Assembly (NCBI RefSeq): GCF_019857225.1
Contig: NZ_JAFJSY010000050.1
Span: 1 to 43,899, forward strand
Direction of reading: 5' to 3'
Length of the DNA: 43,899 bases
Origin: Streptomyces plumbidurans
GTDB lineage: Bacteria > Actinomycetota > Actinomycetes > Streptomycetales > Streptomycetaceae
Below, in pieces: positions 16,668-25,376 of the stretch (the stretch's first letter is position 1; every line of letters starts with the position of its first letter). Both the position numbers and the translations under genes were made by a program. The notes beneath the pieces were generated by a model, which ran no database searches, had not been told where the DNA came from, and saw only the letters and a program-made list of their open reading frames with translations.

Positions 16668-17858
16668 TCAGTGGTCGGCGGCCAGGGTGGCGAAGATCTG
16701 GACCATGGCGGACTGCTCCAGTGTCTCGGCCGGAACACTCGGGTCGTAGTCGCCGCCGCCCGAGGGCTGGAAGTGGAACAGCCCGGTGGCGGCGTCCCGG
16801 TTGCCGGCGTACGTGCTGTCCGCGTAGGCGCTGACGGCCTTGCGGTAGGCGGGGTGGGGCCGGACGGCGTCCAGGGCGAGCAGGTCCTTGAAGTAGAAGG
16901 CGTTGAAAATGGCCGGCTGATCGTGCAGCCGGGTGCCCTGCGTCCAGTACGCCAGGGAGGCGTGGGCGTCCTCGACGGCCTTGTCCAGGTAGCCGGTGTC
17001 GCCGGTGCCGCGGTACAGGGCGGTGGCCGTACCGATCATGGCGCCCGAGTTGTAGGTCCACAGCGTCGGGTCGGTGCTGCCGTCGTCGCCGCGGTCGTTG
17101 CCGTACAGGCCCGGTGCCTGGCGCATGCACGAGTGCACCCAGCCGTACCACTGCTCGGCCTTGGCGAGGTAGGCCGGGTCATGGGTGTGCTCGTAGAGCC
17201 GGGCGGCCAACTGGGCGGACAGCGCGGTGACGTTGGTGGCTCGGATGGTGTTGTCGGGTGAGTCGAACCAGTCCATTCCGCCGGGGCACGCCTTGGTGGT
17301 GTCGCTGTCCCAGGCGCGGCTGACGATGGGGACGATCTGCTCGGCGCGGGCCAGGTAGGTGTGGGCGCCGGTGCTTTCGTACTGGTCGAGTTCGCTCAGT
17401 CCGACCACGGCGTTGTCGTCGTAGTAGATGTCGCCGCCCGAGCCCAGGGGAGCGGGCAGGTAGGACTCGTAGCCGGGCCGGGCGCCGGGGGTGAAGTACA
17501 GCTCGATGGTGTCGAAGCGCTCGGCCGCGTCCGTGCGGTAGGTGGGGCCGCTGCGCGGAAGTGCCTGCATGTCCACCGTTGCCGCGGCGGCCTCGCGCAT
17601 CGGCCACAGGTAGGAGTGCTCGGGGTCCGTCGACTGCCGGGGGGTGCGCTCCAGGTACAGGCCGTGCTGATCCTGGCCCTGGTAGAGGTGGGCCTGCAGG
17701 GCGTTGTACGCGTCGGTGGCGCGGTCGGCCCACGCGGTGGGGGAGACGGGGTGGGGGCGCGCGGGGTGCGTGGGCTGGGCGTGGGCGGGGACGGCAGTCC
17801 AGAGCAGGCCCGCACAGGCGGCGGTCACGGTCGTACGACGAAGCAGCGATCTCAGCAT
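16668..17858 (-). CDS. Secreted GH76 endo-alpha-1,6-mannanase
   Basis: A 396-residue exported protein of family GH76, which cuts alpha-1,6-mannan backbones such as that of yeast mannan. The signal peptide (RSLLRRTTVTAACAGLLWTA, cleavage near AHA) supports secretion. The catalytic Asp pair is D147-D148 in the family motif DIYYDDNAVVGL, and WTYNSG (267-272) is also characteristic. ATG 17858 has AAGGG close upstream. A GTG at 17891 in the same frame has no ribosome site and would spoil the signal peptide. It follows the permease genes in the same operon, linking extracellular cleavage to uptake. Mannosyl-glycolipid or fungal wall glycans are alternative substrates. Confidence 0.9.
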   Translation of the reverse strand: MLRSLLRRTTVTAACAGLLWTAVPAHAQPTHPARPHPVSPTAWADRATDAYNALQAHLYQGQDQHGLYLERTPRQSTDPEHSYLWPMREAAAATVDMQALPRSGPTYRTDAAERFDTIELYFTPGARPGYESYLPAPLGSGGDIYYDDNAVVGLSELDQYESTGAHTYLARAEQIVPIVSRAWDSDTTKACPGGMDWFDSPDNTIRATNVTALSAQLAARLYEHTHDPAYLAKAEQWYGWVHSCMRQAPGLYGNDRGDDGSTDPTLWTYNSGAMIGTATALYRGTGDTGYLDKAVEDAHASLAYWTQGTRLHDQPAIFNAFYFKDLLALDAVRPHPAYRKAVSAYADSTYAGNRDAATGLFHFQPSGGGDYDPSVPAETLEQSAMVQIFATLAADH

Positions 17859-17894
17859 GGTTGCCCTTCGTGGCGAGGAGGAGGCGTGCACGGA

Positions 17895-18710
17895 TCAGCG
17901 GTGGATCTTCAGGCTGCTGATGAAGAAGCGCTGGGCGGAGAAGAACAGCACCAGGGTCGGCAGCGAGACCAGCAGGGCGCCGGCGAGCACGACCGGCGGC
18001 CCGACGTTGGTGTAGTTGCCCTGCAGATCGGCGAGCGCGGCCATGACGGGCCGGATGTTGCGGCTCGTGGTGAGCGTGATGCCGAACATGAGGTCGTTCC
18101 AGACGGCGACGAACTGGAAGACGAACACGGCGATCATGGCGGACCGGGACAGCGGCACATGGATCTGCCAGAACAGCCGCCACCAGGAAGCACCGTCCAT
18201 GCGCGCGGCCTCCACGACCTCCCGCGGCAGCGTGAGGGCGTAGTTGCGCATGACGAAGAACGCGAATGGAACCGCGATGGCCGTGTAGATCAGCACGAGC
18301 CCGATCTGGGTGTCGTACAGGGACGACTTCGCGTACGACAGGAACAGCGGCCGGATGAAGACCTGCAGGGGCAGCAGCGTGCCTGAGTAGATCAGCCAGA
18401 ACCACAGCGCCTGGCGCTTCACCTGCATGACGATGGTGGCGAACGCGGCACCCGAGGCCAGCACGACGGCGGCCAGCGCGCTGACGACGGCGTAGAGGAG
18501 GCTGTTGCCCATCGCGGGCCCGAGCTGGGCCTTGTCCCAGGCCTGGTGCATGTTGTCGAACAGCCCGAAGCTGGAGGGCAGCCAGTGCGGACTGCCGGTG
18601 TAACTCCCGGACGGCACAAGGGCGTTGACCACCAGGAGCCAGGTCGGGACCAGCCACAGCAGGGCGAGCAGCACGACGGTGCCGTTGCGCAGGACTCGGC
18701 TTACGGACAT
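17895..18710 (-). CDS. Sugar ABC transporter permease (MalG-like, CUT1)
   Basis: A 271-residue membrane protein with about six hydrophobic helices. The cytoplasmic coupling loop EAARMDGASWWRLFWQIHVP carries the EAA motif of binding-protein-dependent permeases. It pairs with the upstream MalF-like protein to form the channel for the sugar bound by the 19673-20986 protein. The ATPase is not encoded in the operon; in Streptomyces CUT1 systems the shared ATPase MsiK usually fills this role, which is inference here. The start lies three bases after the preceding stop. Confidence 0.92.
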   Translation of the reverse strand: MSVSRVLRNGTVVLLALLWLVPTWLLVVNALVPSGSYTGSPHWLPSSFGLFDNMHQAWDKAQLGPAMGNSLLYAVVSALAAVVLASGAAFATIVMQVKRQALWFWLIYSGTLLPLQVFIRPLFLSYAKSSLYDTQIGLVLIYTAIAVPFAFFVMRNYALTLPREVVEAARMDGASWWRLFWQIHVPLSRSAMIAVFVFQFVAVWNDLMFGITLTTSRNIRPVMAALADLQGNYTNVGPPVVLAGALLVSLPTLVLFFSAQRFFISSLKIHR

Positions 18711-18713
18711 GGG

Positions 18714-19676
18714 TCACTCGCCTTTCACGTCGAGCTGACGGCGCAGGTAGAGCCAGGAAGCCGCCAGCACGATCACGGTGAGGACGACCGCGATCGCCGC
18801 TCCCGCGCCGGGCCGCAGTTCCAGGAAGGTCTCGTTGTACATGGACACCGCGAGGGTCTCGGTGGCCCGTCCCGGCCCTCCTTGGGTGAGCACCCAGATC
18901 AGGTCGAACGACTTGAGGCCGTTGACGAGGCTCATGCCGATCACGATGATCGACACGGGCCTGAGCTGGGGCAGGATGATGTGGCGGAACTGCTGCCAGC
19001 TCCCCGCGCCGTCCAGGGCGCCGGCCTCGACGGTCTCCGGCGGGATGGACTGCAGGCCGACGAGGAAGAGGATGACGGCCACACCGGTCGCCTGCCACGC
19101 GTTGGCGAGGATCATCACGATCGTGTTGCCGGGCCAGGTCAGCAGCCAACCCTGGGCGAGCGAGTCCAGGTGCAGGTTGGTCAGGACCTGGTTGACGGCG
19201 CCGTCGGTGGTGAGCATGAAGTTCCAGACCACGGCGACCGCCGAGCCCGAGAGCGCGTAGGGAAGCACGACGCACAGCCGTGCCAGGCGCGACCAGCGGG
19301 TGGCGTTGGTCAGGACGGCGATGGCGAGCCCGAGGACGAAGGGGAGCACGACCGTGCCCACCACCCACATCAGGGTGTTCTGGATGGAGCGGGCCAGCGC
19401 CGGGTCGGAGGCGAACAGCGAGTAGTTGTCGAACCAGCTGAAGGGCGTGGTCCTGCTGTCGCTGAAGAAGCTGCGGTAGATCGTCCACACGAAGGGGGCG
19501 AGCAGGAAGGCGGCGACCAGGAGCACCGCCGGGGCCATGAACGTTCCGGCCGTCAGGCGTTCACGCCGCTTGCGCCAGGTGTGCGGCACGGGCGGACGCT
19601 GCGCGCCGCCGGAGGGTGCTGCCGGGAGTCCGCCCCTGGTGGTGGGCGTCTGCCGCTCGGTAGAGAAAGTGCTCAT
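18714..19676 (-). CDS. Sugar ABC transporter permease (MalF-like, CUT1)
   Basis: A 320-residue membrane protein. A polar N-terminal extension of about 45 residues precedes six hydrophobic helices, and the coupling loop EAGALDGAGSWQQFRHIILP is the EAA motif. Its ATG overlaps the stop of the binding-protein gene (ATGA, 19673-19676). Together with the next permease it forms the inner-membrane channel of the putative manno-oligosaccharide importer. Confidence 0.92.
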   Translation of the reverse strand: MSTFSTERQTPTTRGGLPAAPSGGAQRPPVPHTWRKRRERLTAGTFMAPAVLLVAAFLLAPFVWTIYRSFFSDSRTTPFSWFDNYSLFASDPALARSIQNTLMWVVGTVVLPFVLGLAIAVLTNATRWSRLARLCVVLPYALSGSAVAVVWNFMLTTDGAVNQVLTNLHLDSLAQGWLLTWPGNTIVMILANAWQATGVAVILFLVGLQSIPPETVEAGALDGAGSWQQFRHIILPQLRPVSIIVIGMSLVNGLKSFDLIWVLTQGGPGRATETLAVSMYNETFLELRPGAGAAIAVVLTVIVLAASWLYLRRQLDVKGE

Positions 19677-20986
19677 GCCTCGTCACGCCTCCAAGCCGCC
19701 CATTCGTCCTGTGCGCGCTCCTGCATCCTGCGGAGCGTGGTGGCCGGCGACGTCTGTCCGGCCATGAAGCCGCCCAGGTCGTCGGTGTTGCCCTGGATGA
19801 GGCTGGGTGGGCCGGATTCCCAGTACCTGATCAGCGGGAGCCGGTGCTCGCGGGCGATGTCCCGTTGCAGCTGAGCCACCACCGGGTTGCCCGAGCGCAC
19901 CGTGGGATTGGCGGAGCTGTCCTGCAAGAAGTCGCTCCACACCCGCTGCACGGGCGGGGCGAGCCAGGACCCGGCGTTGGCCATGGCCGCTGAGTGCGAG
20001 GAGGCCTGGGAGGGAACGGCGAAGACACCGGACTCCGTGATCACGCTCTTGGGGGTGGAGGCCCGCACGGTGGGCAGGATGAACGCGTCGTAGTCGACGC
20101 CGGGTTTCATGCCGACGGCACTCATGCCCTGCGACTGCCAGGTGCCGTGCAGGAACATGCCCACGCTGCCCGCCTTGACCGCACCGGGCCCGCGGTTCTG
20201 ATCGAAGTCGGGCGAGGTCATCCAGCCCTTGCGCATGAAGTCGTGCCAGATGTCCATCGCCCGACGCGCGGGGGCGTCGAGATAGGAGGCCTGTCCGGCG
20301 ACCAGCTTCTGGTAGAAGCGCGGATCGACCTTGGTGACGAGCTCCTGGAACCATTCGATGGCGGGCCAGCCGCCGACCTGGCTGGCGAGGAACGGCGTGA
20401 TCTTGTTCCGCTTGAGCACCTCGGCGCAGTGCAGCAGCTCGGCCCAGGTCGTCGGGGCGGTCAGCCCCAGTTTCTTGAACACCGGCTTGCTGTAGAACAG
20501 CACGTAGTACGACTCGTACAGCGGAACGCCGTAGACCTTCCCGTGGTACGACACCGTCTCGCGCGTCGCACCGCGCACCCACCCCTTGGCCGCGTACGCG
20601 TCCCAGACGGGCGACAGGTCGGTGAGACCGCCGGCGCGCGCCAGGCGCTTGAGCTGGTAGCCGGACGCCCACTTGACGAGGTCGGTGGCCTTCGAGGTCT
20701 GCAGCGTCATCTGCACGACCTGCTGGTACGAGGTCGTCGACGGGTTCGACAACGGCCTCAGCGCATAGCCGGTGATCTTCTTGAGTGCCTGTCCGGCCGA
20801 GCGGTAGCCCTCGTCCCAGGTGGCGTTGTCATTGGAGATGCTCGTGGTCCCCGGCTGCGGGGACGTGCTGTCGCCGCGAGCGCAGCCCTCTACCGCGAGG
20901 GTGGCCGCGCCCGCGGTCATCCCGGCGAGGAAGCGACGCCGGGCGAGCGGCGCGGCTGCGCGGCGGGGCGTGCCCGATGCTGTCAT
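19673..20986 (-). CDS. Extracellular sugar-binding lipoprotein of the CUT1 importer
   Basis: A 437-residue family 1 solute-binding protein. The N terminus has a Tat-like twin-arginine region (LARRRFLAGMTAG) and a lipobox-like VEGC, so a Tat-exported lipoprotein is likely. The mature part contains typical features such as YGVPLYESYYVLFYSKPVFK and GSVGMFLHGTWQSQG. GAAGG lies six bases before ATG. It is the first gene of the operon, and its promoter lies in the 295-bp divergent region with two LacI-type operators. Given the GH76 and GH38 partners, manno-oligosaccharides are the likely ligand; this is context inference. Confidence 0.9.
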   Translation of the reverse strand: MTASGTPRRAAAPLARRRFLAGMTAGAATLAVEGCARGDSTSPQPGTTSISNDNATWDEGYRSAGQALKKITGYALRPLSNPSTTSYQQVVQMTLQTSKATDLVKWASGYQLKRLARAGGLTDLSPVWDAYAAKGWVRGATRETVSYHGKVYGVPLYESYYVLFYSKPVFKKLGLTAPTTWAELLHCAEVLKRNKITPFLASQVGGWPAIEWFQELVTKVDPRFYQKLVAGQASYLDAPARRAMDIWHDFMRKGWMTSPDFDQNRGPGAVKAGSVGMFLHGTWQSQGMSAVGMKPGVDYDAFILPTVRASTPKSVITESGVFAVPSQASSHSAAMANAGSWLAPPVQRVWSDFLQDSSANPTVRSGNPVVAQLQRDIAREHRLPLIRYWESGPPSLIQGNTDDLGGFMAGQTSPATTLRRMQERAQDEWAAWRRDEA

Positions 20987-21091
20987 TGATCACCTTCACC
21001 GAACGGGCCACCTGCATGGCCGGATGTGAGCCAGTGAGTACACGCGAGGCCAGGGAGAACGCCTGAATCGCCGACTGCGTGTTGCCCGGAG

Positions 21092-21104
21092 GTTAACGAC
21101 AACA
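21092..21104. promoter_or_regulatory. LacI-type operator A in the divergent mannan promoter
   Basis: GTTAACGACAACA, with a central CG and imperfect dyad (half-sites GTTAAC and GTTGTC). It lies on the transporter-operon side and matches operator B in 12 of 13 positions on the opposite strand. The LacI-family gene at 23989 is the obvious binding partner. Confidence 0.65.
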
Positions 21105-21238
21105 CTCCGCTCACATCAAGGGTTCGGCGCCATCTGAAGCTCTCGTCGAGGTCTCCAAGCGTCATACGTGCAGCTCAATGGCGTGAAGACCGCCGAAATA
21201 AGTCTCGCACGGAGGGCTGGACTGCTTCGGCCAGCTGT

Positions 21239-21251
21239 TGTTATCGTTAAC
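21239..21251. promoter_or_regulatory. LacI-type operator B in the divergent mannan promoter
   Basis: TGTTATCGTTAAC, the inverted near-copy of operator A (12 of 13 identical). It lies about 31 bp before the GTG start of the isomerase. The central CG pairs of A and B are 148 bp apart, close to 14 helical turns, which would suit looping by a tetrameric repressor; looping is inference. Confidence 0.65.
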
Positions 21252-21281
21252 GCACTTGGTGAAACCCAGCGAGGAGAAGAT

Positions 21282-23003
21282 GTGCCGTCCGCGTCTCGTT
21301 CGTACGACCCCCACCCCAGCTACGAGCCCGTGGACGGGCAGGTGACGGCAGGCTGGCCCGCCGCGGTCGCGGGGCTGCCCACCGGTCCGCTCGTGCTCGC
21401 GGTCGACGGTCCCGCCGCGCTGGACTGGAGCGCGCTGGGCGACGGTCTGTCGTCGGCCCTCCGCGCCGCGGGGCGCGAGGTCGAGCCGGTGGACGTACAC
21501 CGCCACTACGCACCATCGGCCGCCGACCGGATCGCCGCTCGACCCGTCCCTGCTGACGACCCCTTCTTCACCCCCTTGTCCGAGGCGCAGGTCGCGGACC
21601 TCTTCGACTCCGCCCCTCGGCCCGAGCGGCCCCAGGGCGACGGCGTGGTGGTGGTGTTCGGGCCGGGCGCGGCACTGTGCGACCCGGACGTGCTGTGGTA
21701 CGCGGACCTGCCGAAGCGGTACGCCGAGGCCGCCGTCGCCCACGGGCAGCTGCCGGTCGGCGTCAACCTTGGCCGCCCCGACCAACCCGGCGAGTTGGTG
21801 CGGTTGTTCTACACCGACTGGCCCGTGCTCGACCGGCACCGGGACGCGCACGTGACGCGCGTCGAGCGGTGGATCGACATGCAGGACGCGGCCACGCCCG
21901 CCTCACTGGACGGCGCCACGCTGCGCAGCACCCTGGAACACCTGTCCCGCGGACCCGTACGCACCCGCCCCTACTTCAACTCCACGCCGTGGGGCGGCCA
22001 GTGGGCGGCGAGCGAACTGGGCTTCACCCCACAGGCCGGCAACACCGCCCTCGGCTACGAACTGATCGCCCCCGAGGCAGGCGTCCTCGTCGGCGAAAAG
22101 AACGGGCCGCAGGTCGAGATCCCCTTCCAACTGCTGTGTGTGCTCCACCCGTTGGCCATGCTGGGCGAAGAGGTCCACCGCACCTTCGGCACCTCCTTCC
22201 CGATCCGGTTCGACTACCTCGACACGATCGGCGGCGGCAACCTCTCCCTGCACTGCCACCCGCAGGAGCGGTACATGCGGGAGGTGTTCGGCTGGCCCTA
22301 CACCCAGCACGAGACCTACTACGTCACCGCCAGCGAACCCGGCGCCCAGGTCCTGCTCGGCCTCACCGAGCACGCCGACCTCGACGTCATGCGCCGCCAG
22401 GTCGAGGACGCCATCGACCAGGGCACCCCGCTGCCCGTCGAGGACCACGTCCAGACCCACCCGGCCACCGTGGGCCAGCTGTTCATGATCCCCGCGGGCA
22501 CCCCGCACGCCTCCGGAGCGGGCAACCTGGTGCTGGAGGTGAGCGCGACGCCGTACCTGTACTCCCTGCGCTTCTACGACTGGCTCCGCAAGGACGCCAC
22601 CGGCGCCTCCCGGCCCTTGCCCTACGAGCACGGCTTCGCCAACCTGGACACCGCACGACGTGGGGAGGACGTGACGAAGGACCTGATCCAGCAGCCGCGC
22701 ACACTGCGCGCGGGCGACGGCTGGCGCGAGGAGGTCATCGGCGCCCTGCCGGAGATGTTCTACGCGGTGCACCGCCTGGTCGTGGCCCCGGACGCCGACA
22801 TCGCCGACGACACCGCCGGGCGCTTCCACATCCTCAACGTCGCCGCGGGCCAGGGCGCCGTCATCGAGACCCGCGACGCGGGCCGTCACTTCCTGGCCTT
22901 CGCGGAGACCATCACCGTGCCGGCCGCGTCGGGCCCCTACCGCGTCCGCTCGGTGGGCACCGACGAGGTGCACCTCGTCAAGGCCCTGGTGGTCGAGCCG
23001 TGA
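21282..23003 (+). CDS. Class I mannose-6-phosphate isomerase with N-terminal kinase-like domain
   Basis: A 573-residue two-domain protein. The C-terminal part (about 230-573) is a class I phosphomannose isomerase, which interconverts mannose-6-phosphate and fructose-6-phosphate. Metal-ligand candidates are H324 and H326 (LSLHCHPQ, where the classic motif has Gln-x-His), E344 (QHETYYV) and H409 (AGTPHASG). The N-terminal 225 or so residues resemble P-loop uridine-kinase-type domains, but the Walker A position reads GPAALDWS (43-50), lacking the Lys-Ser/Thr needed for ATP. The start is GTG 21282, with GAGGAG five bases upstream; an open frame from 21168 would swallow operator B. Its stop overlaps the kinase start. 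Confidence 0.85.
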   Translation: MPSASRSYDPHPSYEPVDGQVTAGWPAAVAGLPTGPLVLAVDGPAALDWSALGDGLSSALRAAGREVEPVDVHRHYAPSAADRIAARPVPADDPFFTPLSEAQVADLFDSAPRPERPQGDGVVVVFGPGAALCDPDVLWYADLPKRYAEAAVAHGQLPVGVNLGRPDQPGELVRLFYTDWPVLDRHRDAHVTRVERWIDMQDAATPASLDGATLRSTLEHLSRGPVRTRPYFNSTPWGGQWAASELGFTPQAGNTALGYELIAPEAGVLVGEKNGPQVEIPFQLLCVLHPLAMLGEEVHRTFGTSFPIRFDYLDTIGGGNLSLHCHPQERYMREVFGWPYTQHETYYVTASEPGAQVLLGLTEHADLDVMRRQVEDAIDQGTPLPVEDHVQTHPATVGQLFMIPAGTPHASGAGNLVLEVSATPYLYSLRFYDWLRKDATGASRPLPYEHGFANLDTARRGEDVTKDLIQQPRTLRAGDGWREEVIGALPEMFYAVHRLVVAPDADIADDTAGRFHILNVAAGQGAVIETRDAGRHFLAFAETITVPAASGPYRVRSVGTDEVHLVKALVVEP

Positions 23004-23938
23004 CGAGTGCCGTCGCCCGGCGGACCGGTGCGCCGATCCCCGTGCTCGACGTCGGCGGCACCCATGTCACCGCCGCCCTCGTCGATTCCGCAACCGGCCG
23101 CCCCGTACCGTCGTCGGTGCTGCGCAGGCCCCTGGGCTCCGACGACGCGGCCACCGACATCCTCGACGCCATCGCCCTGGCGGCACTGGAACTGCCCGCC
23201 GAACACCGACGCCGCTGGGGCGTGGCCATGCCGGGTCCCTTCGACTACGACATCGGGGTGGGCCGCTTCGCGGGCGTCGGGAAGTTCGAGTCCCTGTCGG
23301 GGGTCGACGTCGGGGTGGGACTGCGCCGGCGGCTCGCCGAGCGGGCCGAGCGGCTGTGCTTCCTCAACGACGCCGACGCCTTCGCCATCGGCGAGTATCA
23401 CGCCGGGGCCGCCGCGGGCCACGACCGCGTGGTGTGCCTGACGCTGGGCACGGGCGTCGGCTCGTCGTTCCTGCGCGACGGGCTGCCCGTGCACGAAGGC
23501 ACCCGGGTACCGCCCGGAGGTCATGTGCACCGGCTGACCGTGGACGACCGGCCGTTGGAGGACCTCGTCTCGCGCCGAGCCATTCGTGCCCACTACGCCC
23601 GCAGCGCGGCCCTCGCGGATGATGCGGAGCTGCCCGACGTCCACCGGATCGCGGAGTCGGCGAGGAAGGGCGACCCGGCCGCTGCTGAGGCTTTCCGCTA
23701 CGCTTTCGAAACCCTCGGCCAGGCCCTGGCCCCGTGGATCGACCGCTTCGAGGCAACCGCGGTGGTGATCGGTGGTTCCATGGCCCAGTCGTGGGACTTG
23801 ATCCACCCTGCGCTCACGGCCGGGTTGGTTCGGACGGGCGGGACCACCGCGCGCGTACTGCCGGCCGGGCAGCCGGCGCAGGCACCGCTGATCGGAGCCG
23901 CCCACTGGGCGCAGGACACACCGAGGGCGGCGCCTTGA
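23000..23938 (+). CDS. ROK-family sugar kinase, probable mannokinase/glucokinase
   Basis: A 312-residue ASKHA-fold kinase expected to phosphorylate a hexose, by context mannose, at O6. Visible motifs are the phosphate loop LDVGGTHVTAALVD, AMPGPFDYD, the catalytic Asp in FLNDADAFAIGE, and LTLGTGVGSSF. The zinc-binding CxCGxxGC motif of typical ROK proteins is absent: GGHVHRLTVDDRPLEDLVS occupies its place. No helix-turn-helix is fused, so it is an enzyme rather than a ROK repressor. Its GTG start overlaps the isomerase stop as GTGA, so the two are translationally coupled and their products act in successive steps. Confidence 0.85.
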   Translation: MTSAVARRTGAPIPVLDVGGTHVTAALVDSATGRPVPSSVLRRPLGSDDAATDILDAIALAALELPAEHRRRWGVAMPGPFDYDIGVGRFAGVGKFESLSGVDVGVGLRRRLAERAERLCFLNDADAFAIGEYHAGAAAGHDRVVCLTLGTGVGSSFLRDGLPVHEGTRVPPGGHVHRLTVDDRPLEDLVSRRAIRAHYARSAALADDAELPDVHRIAESARKGDPAAAEAFRYAFETLGQALAPWIDRFEATAVVIGGSMAQSWDLIHPALTAGLVRTGGTTARVLPAGQPAQAPLIGAAHWAQDTPRAAP

Positions 23939-23988
23939 GGGCTGATCAGGTCCGGGACGCCGCCGGAGACGCAGGAAGGGGAAGGGGC

Positions 23989-25044
23989 ATGACCGCTCGC
24001 CGGGGCGGCGGGCCGACCATGCACGACGTCGGGAAGCTCGCGCAGGTCAGTGCCATGACGGTCTCGCGGGTGCTCAAGAACGACCCCGGGGTCTCCGAGG
24101 CCACCCGCGAGCGGGTCTTCGCCGCGGTCGACCGTCTCGGCTACCGCCGCAACGAGACCGCGCGCAGTCTGCGGCTCGGCGGCAGCGGGATGATCGGTCT
24201 CGTCGTCACCAACCTTGCCAACCCCTTCTATTCGCGTCTCGCGCTCGGGGTCCAGGAAGTCCTCACCGAGCACGGCTTCCGGATGCTGCTCAGCAACACC
24301 GGCGAACAGACGGAGCGCGAGCCGGGTCTCGTCAACGGTCTCATCGACCACCGGGTCGAGGGGCTGATCGTCGTCCCCGCCGGCAGCCGCCAGCAGCACC
24401 TCGCCGACGCAATGCGTCATGTCCCCGTCGTACTCGCGGCACGGCCGCCGGCCGGACTCGACACCGACTGCGTACTGGTCGAGGACTTCCACGGAGCCCG
24501 CGAGGCCACCGCCTGCCTCCTGGCGGAAGGCCACACCCGCATCGCCTTCCTGGGCAATCCGCCCGCGCTGTACACCGGCGCGGAACGCCTGCGCGGGTTC
24601 TGGGCCGCGCACGAGGAGAACGGCGTCGAACCCGACAACGCCCTCATCAGGCAGGGCCTCGTCGACACCGCGACGGCCGAGCAGGCGGCCCTCGAACTCC
24701 TCGGCCTGCCCGAAGGCCCCACCGCACTGTTCTGCACCAACAACCGCATCAGCCAAGGAGCGATCCGGGCCCTGTACAAGTCGGGGACCACCCTTCCGCT
24801 CGCGGGCTTCGACGACTTCGACCTCTCCGACATCCTCGGCCTCCCGCTGACGCTCGTCTCGTACGACGCCGACGAGATCGGCCGACAGGCCGCACGCCTG
24901 CTGATCGACCGCCTCGGCCACCGGGACGCCGAACCACCCGCCTCGCGCCGCGTCACGGTCCCCACCCGCGTGATCCGCTACGGCCCGCACCAGCACCCCG
25001 GCGAACGCGCCTTCGGCAGCACACCGCCACCCACCACCGCGTAA
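23989..25044 (+). CDS. LacI-family transcriptional repressor of the mannan locus
   Basis: A 351-residue LacI/GalR regulator. The N-terminal HTH (TMHDVGKLAQVSAMTVSRVL, residues 10-29) and hinge helix (about 50-60) are followed by a periplasmic-binding-type effector domain containing GLVVTNLANPFYS and ending with CTNNRIS and AGFDDF. GGAAGGGGAAGGGG lies directly before ATG 23989. It is 50 bp after the kinase gene, probably in the same transcript, so it would be autoregulated through the divergent promoter operators at 21092 and 21239. The effector is probably a mannose-containing sugar or its phosphate (inference). Confidence 0.9.
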   Translation: MTARRGGGPTMHDVGKLAQVSAMTVSRVLKNDPGVSEATRERVFAAVDRLGYRRNETARSLRLGGSGMIGLVVTNLANPFYSRLALGVQEVLTEHGFRMLLSNTGEQTEREPGLVNGLIDHRVEGLIVVPAGSRQQHLADAMRHVPVVLAARPPAGLDTDCVLVEDFHGAREATACLLAEGHTRIAFLGNPPALYTGAERLRGFWAAHEENGVEPDNALIRQGLVDTATAEQAALELLGLPEGPTALFCTNNRISQGAIRALYKSGTTLPLAGFDDFDLSDILGLPLTLVSYDADEIGRQAARLLIDRLGHRDAEPPASRRVTVPTRVIRYGPHQHPGERAFGSTPPPTTA

Positions 25045-25138
25045 CGACCGCTGGAACAGGCGTTGTTGACGCACCTCCAGCCCTGAGGGCGGGGGTGGTA
25101 CTGACGGCTGCCCTCCACGGCCCGCAGAAAGGCTGACG

Positions 25139-25336
25139 ATGCAGTTCCCCACCAGCGTCAAGGACCACCCCGTCGTCCAGCAGGCGGTCCGGCGCCTCGA
25201 CGACCTCGGCGACCCGCGCTACGGCCGGATGCTGGTGCGCTGCCTGGACGACACCCTGGCCCGCACCCTTCACCCCATGCCCGACGGCACCGCGTTCGTG
25301 GTGACCGGTACCAGGCGTTGGGCCCGCGCGGCGTGA
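25139..25336 (+). pseudogene. Truncated N-terminal remnant of a GH125 exo-alpha-1,6-mannosidase
   Basis: The first 56 or so codons resemble the N terminus of GH125 (old DUF1237) metal-independent alpha-mannosidases: LVRCLDDTLARTL followed by DGTAFVVTG matches the family pattern F-C-DTLD-T and DGT-FVVTGDIPAMWLRD. Similarity stops immediately after VVTG (about 25308), before the catalytic region, and the frame runs into a stop at 25336. Full-length members are about 430 residues. AAAGG precedes the ATG. It lies right after the LacI gene, where a functional GH125 would complete the mannan pathway. I judge it a deletion-truncated pseudogene; identification rests on a short stretch. Confidence 0.65.
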
Positions 25337-25376
25337 ACGTCTCGAAGAACGCGCCGACTGCGCCCCTGGCAGGGAG

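Noticed and set aside
13394..16834. Very long plus-strand open frame opposite the GH38 gene
   Set aside because: It is the antisense shadow of GH38 in high-GC DNA; it shows no family resemblance, while the minus strand has clear GH38 motifs.
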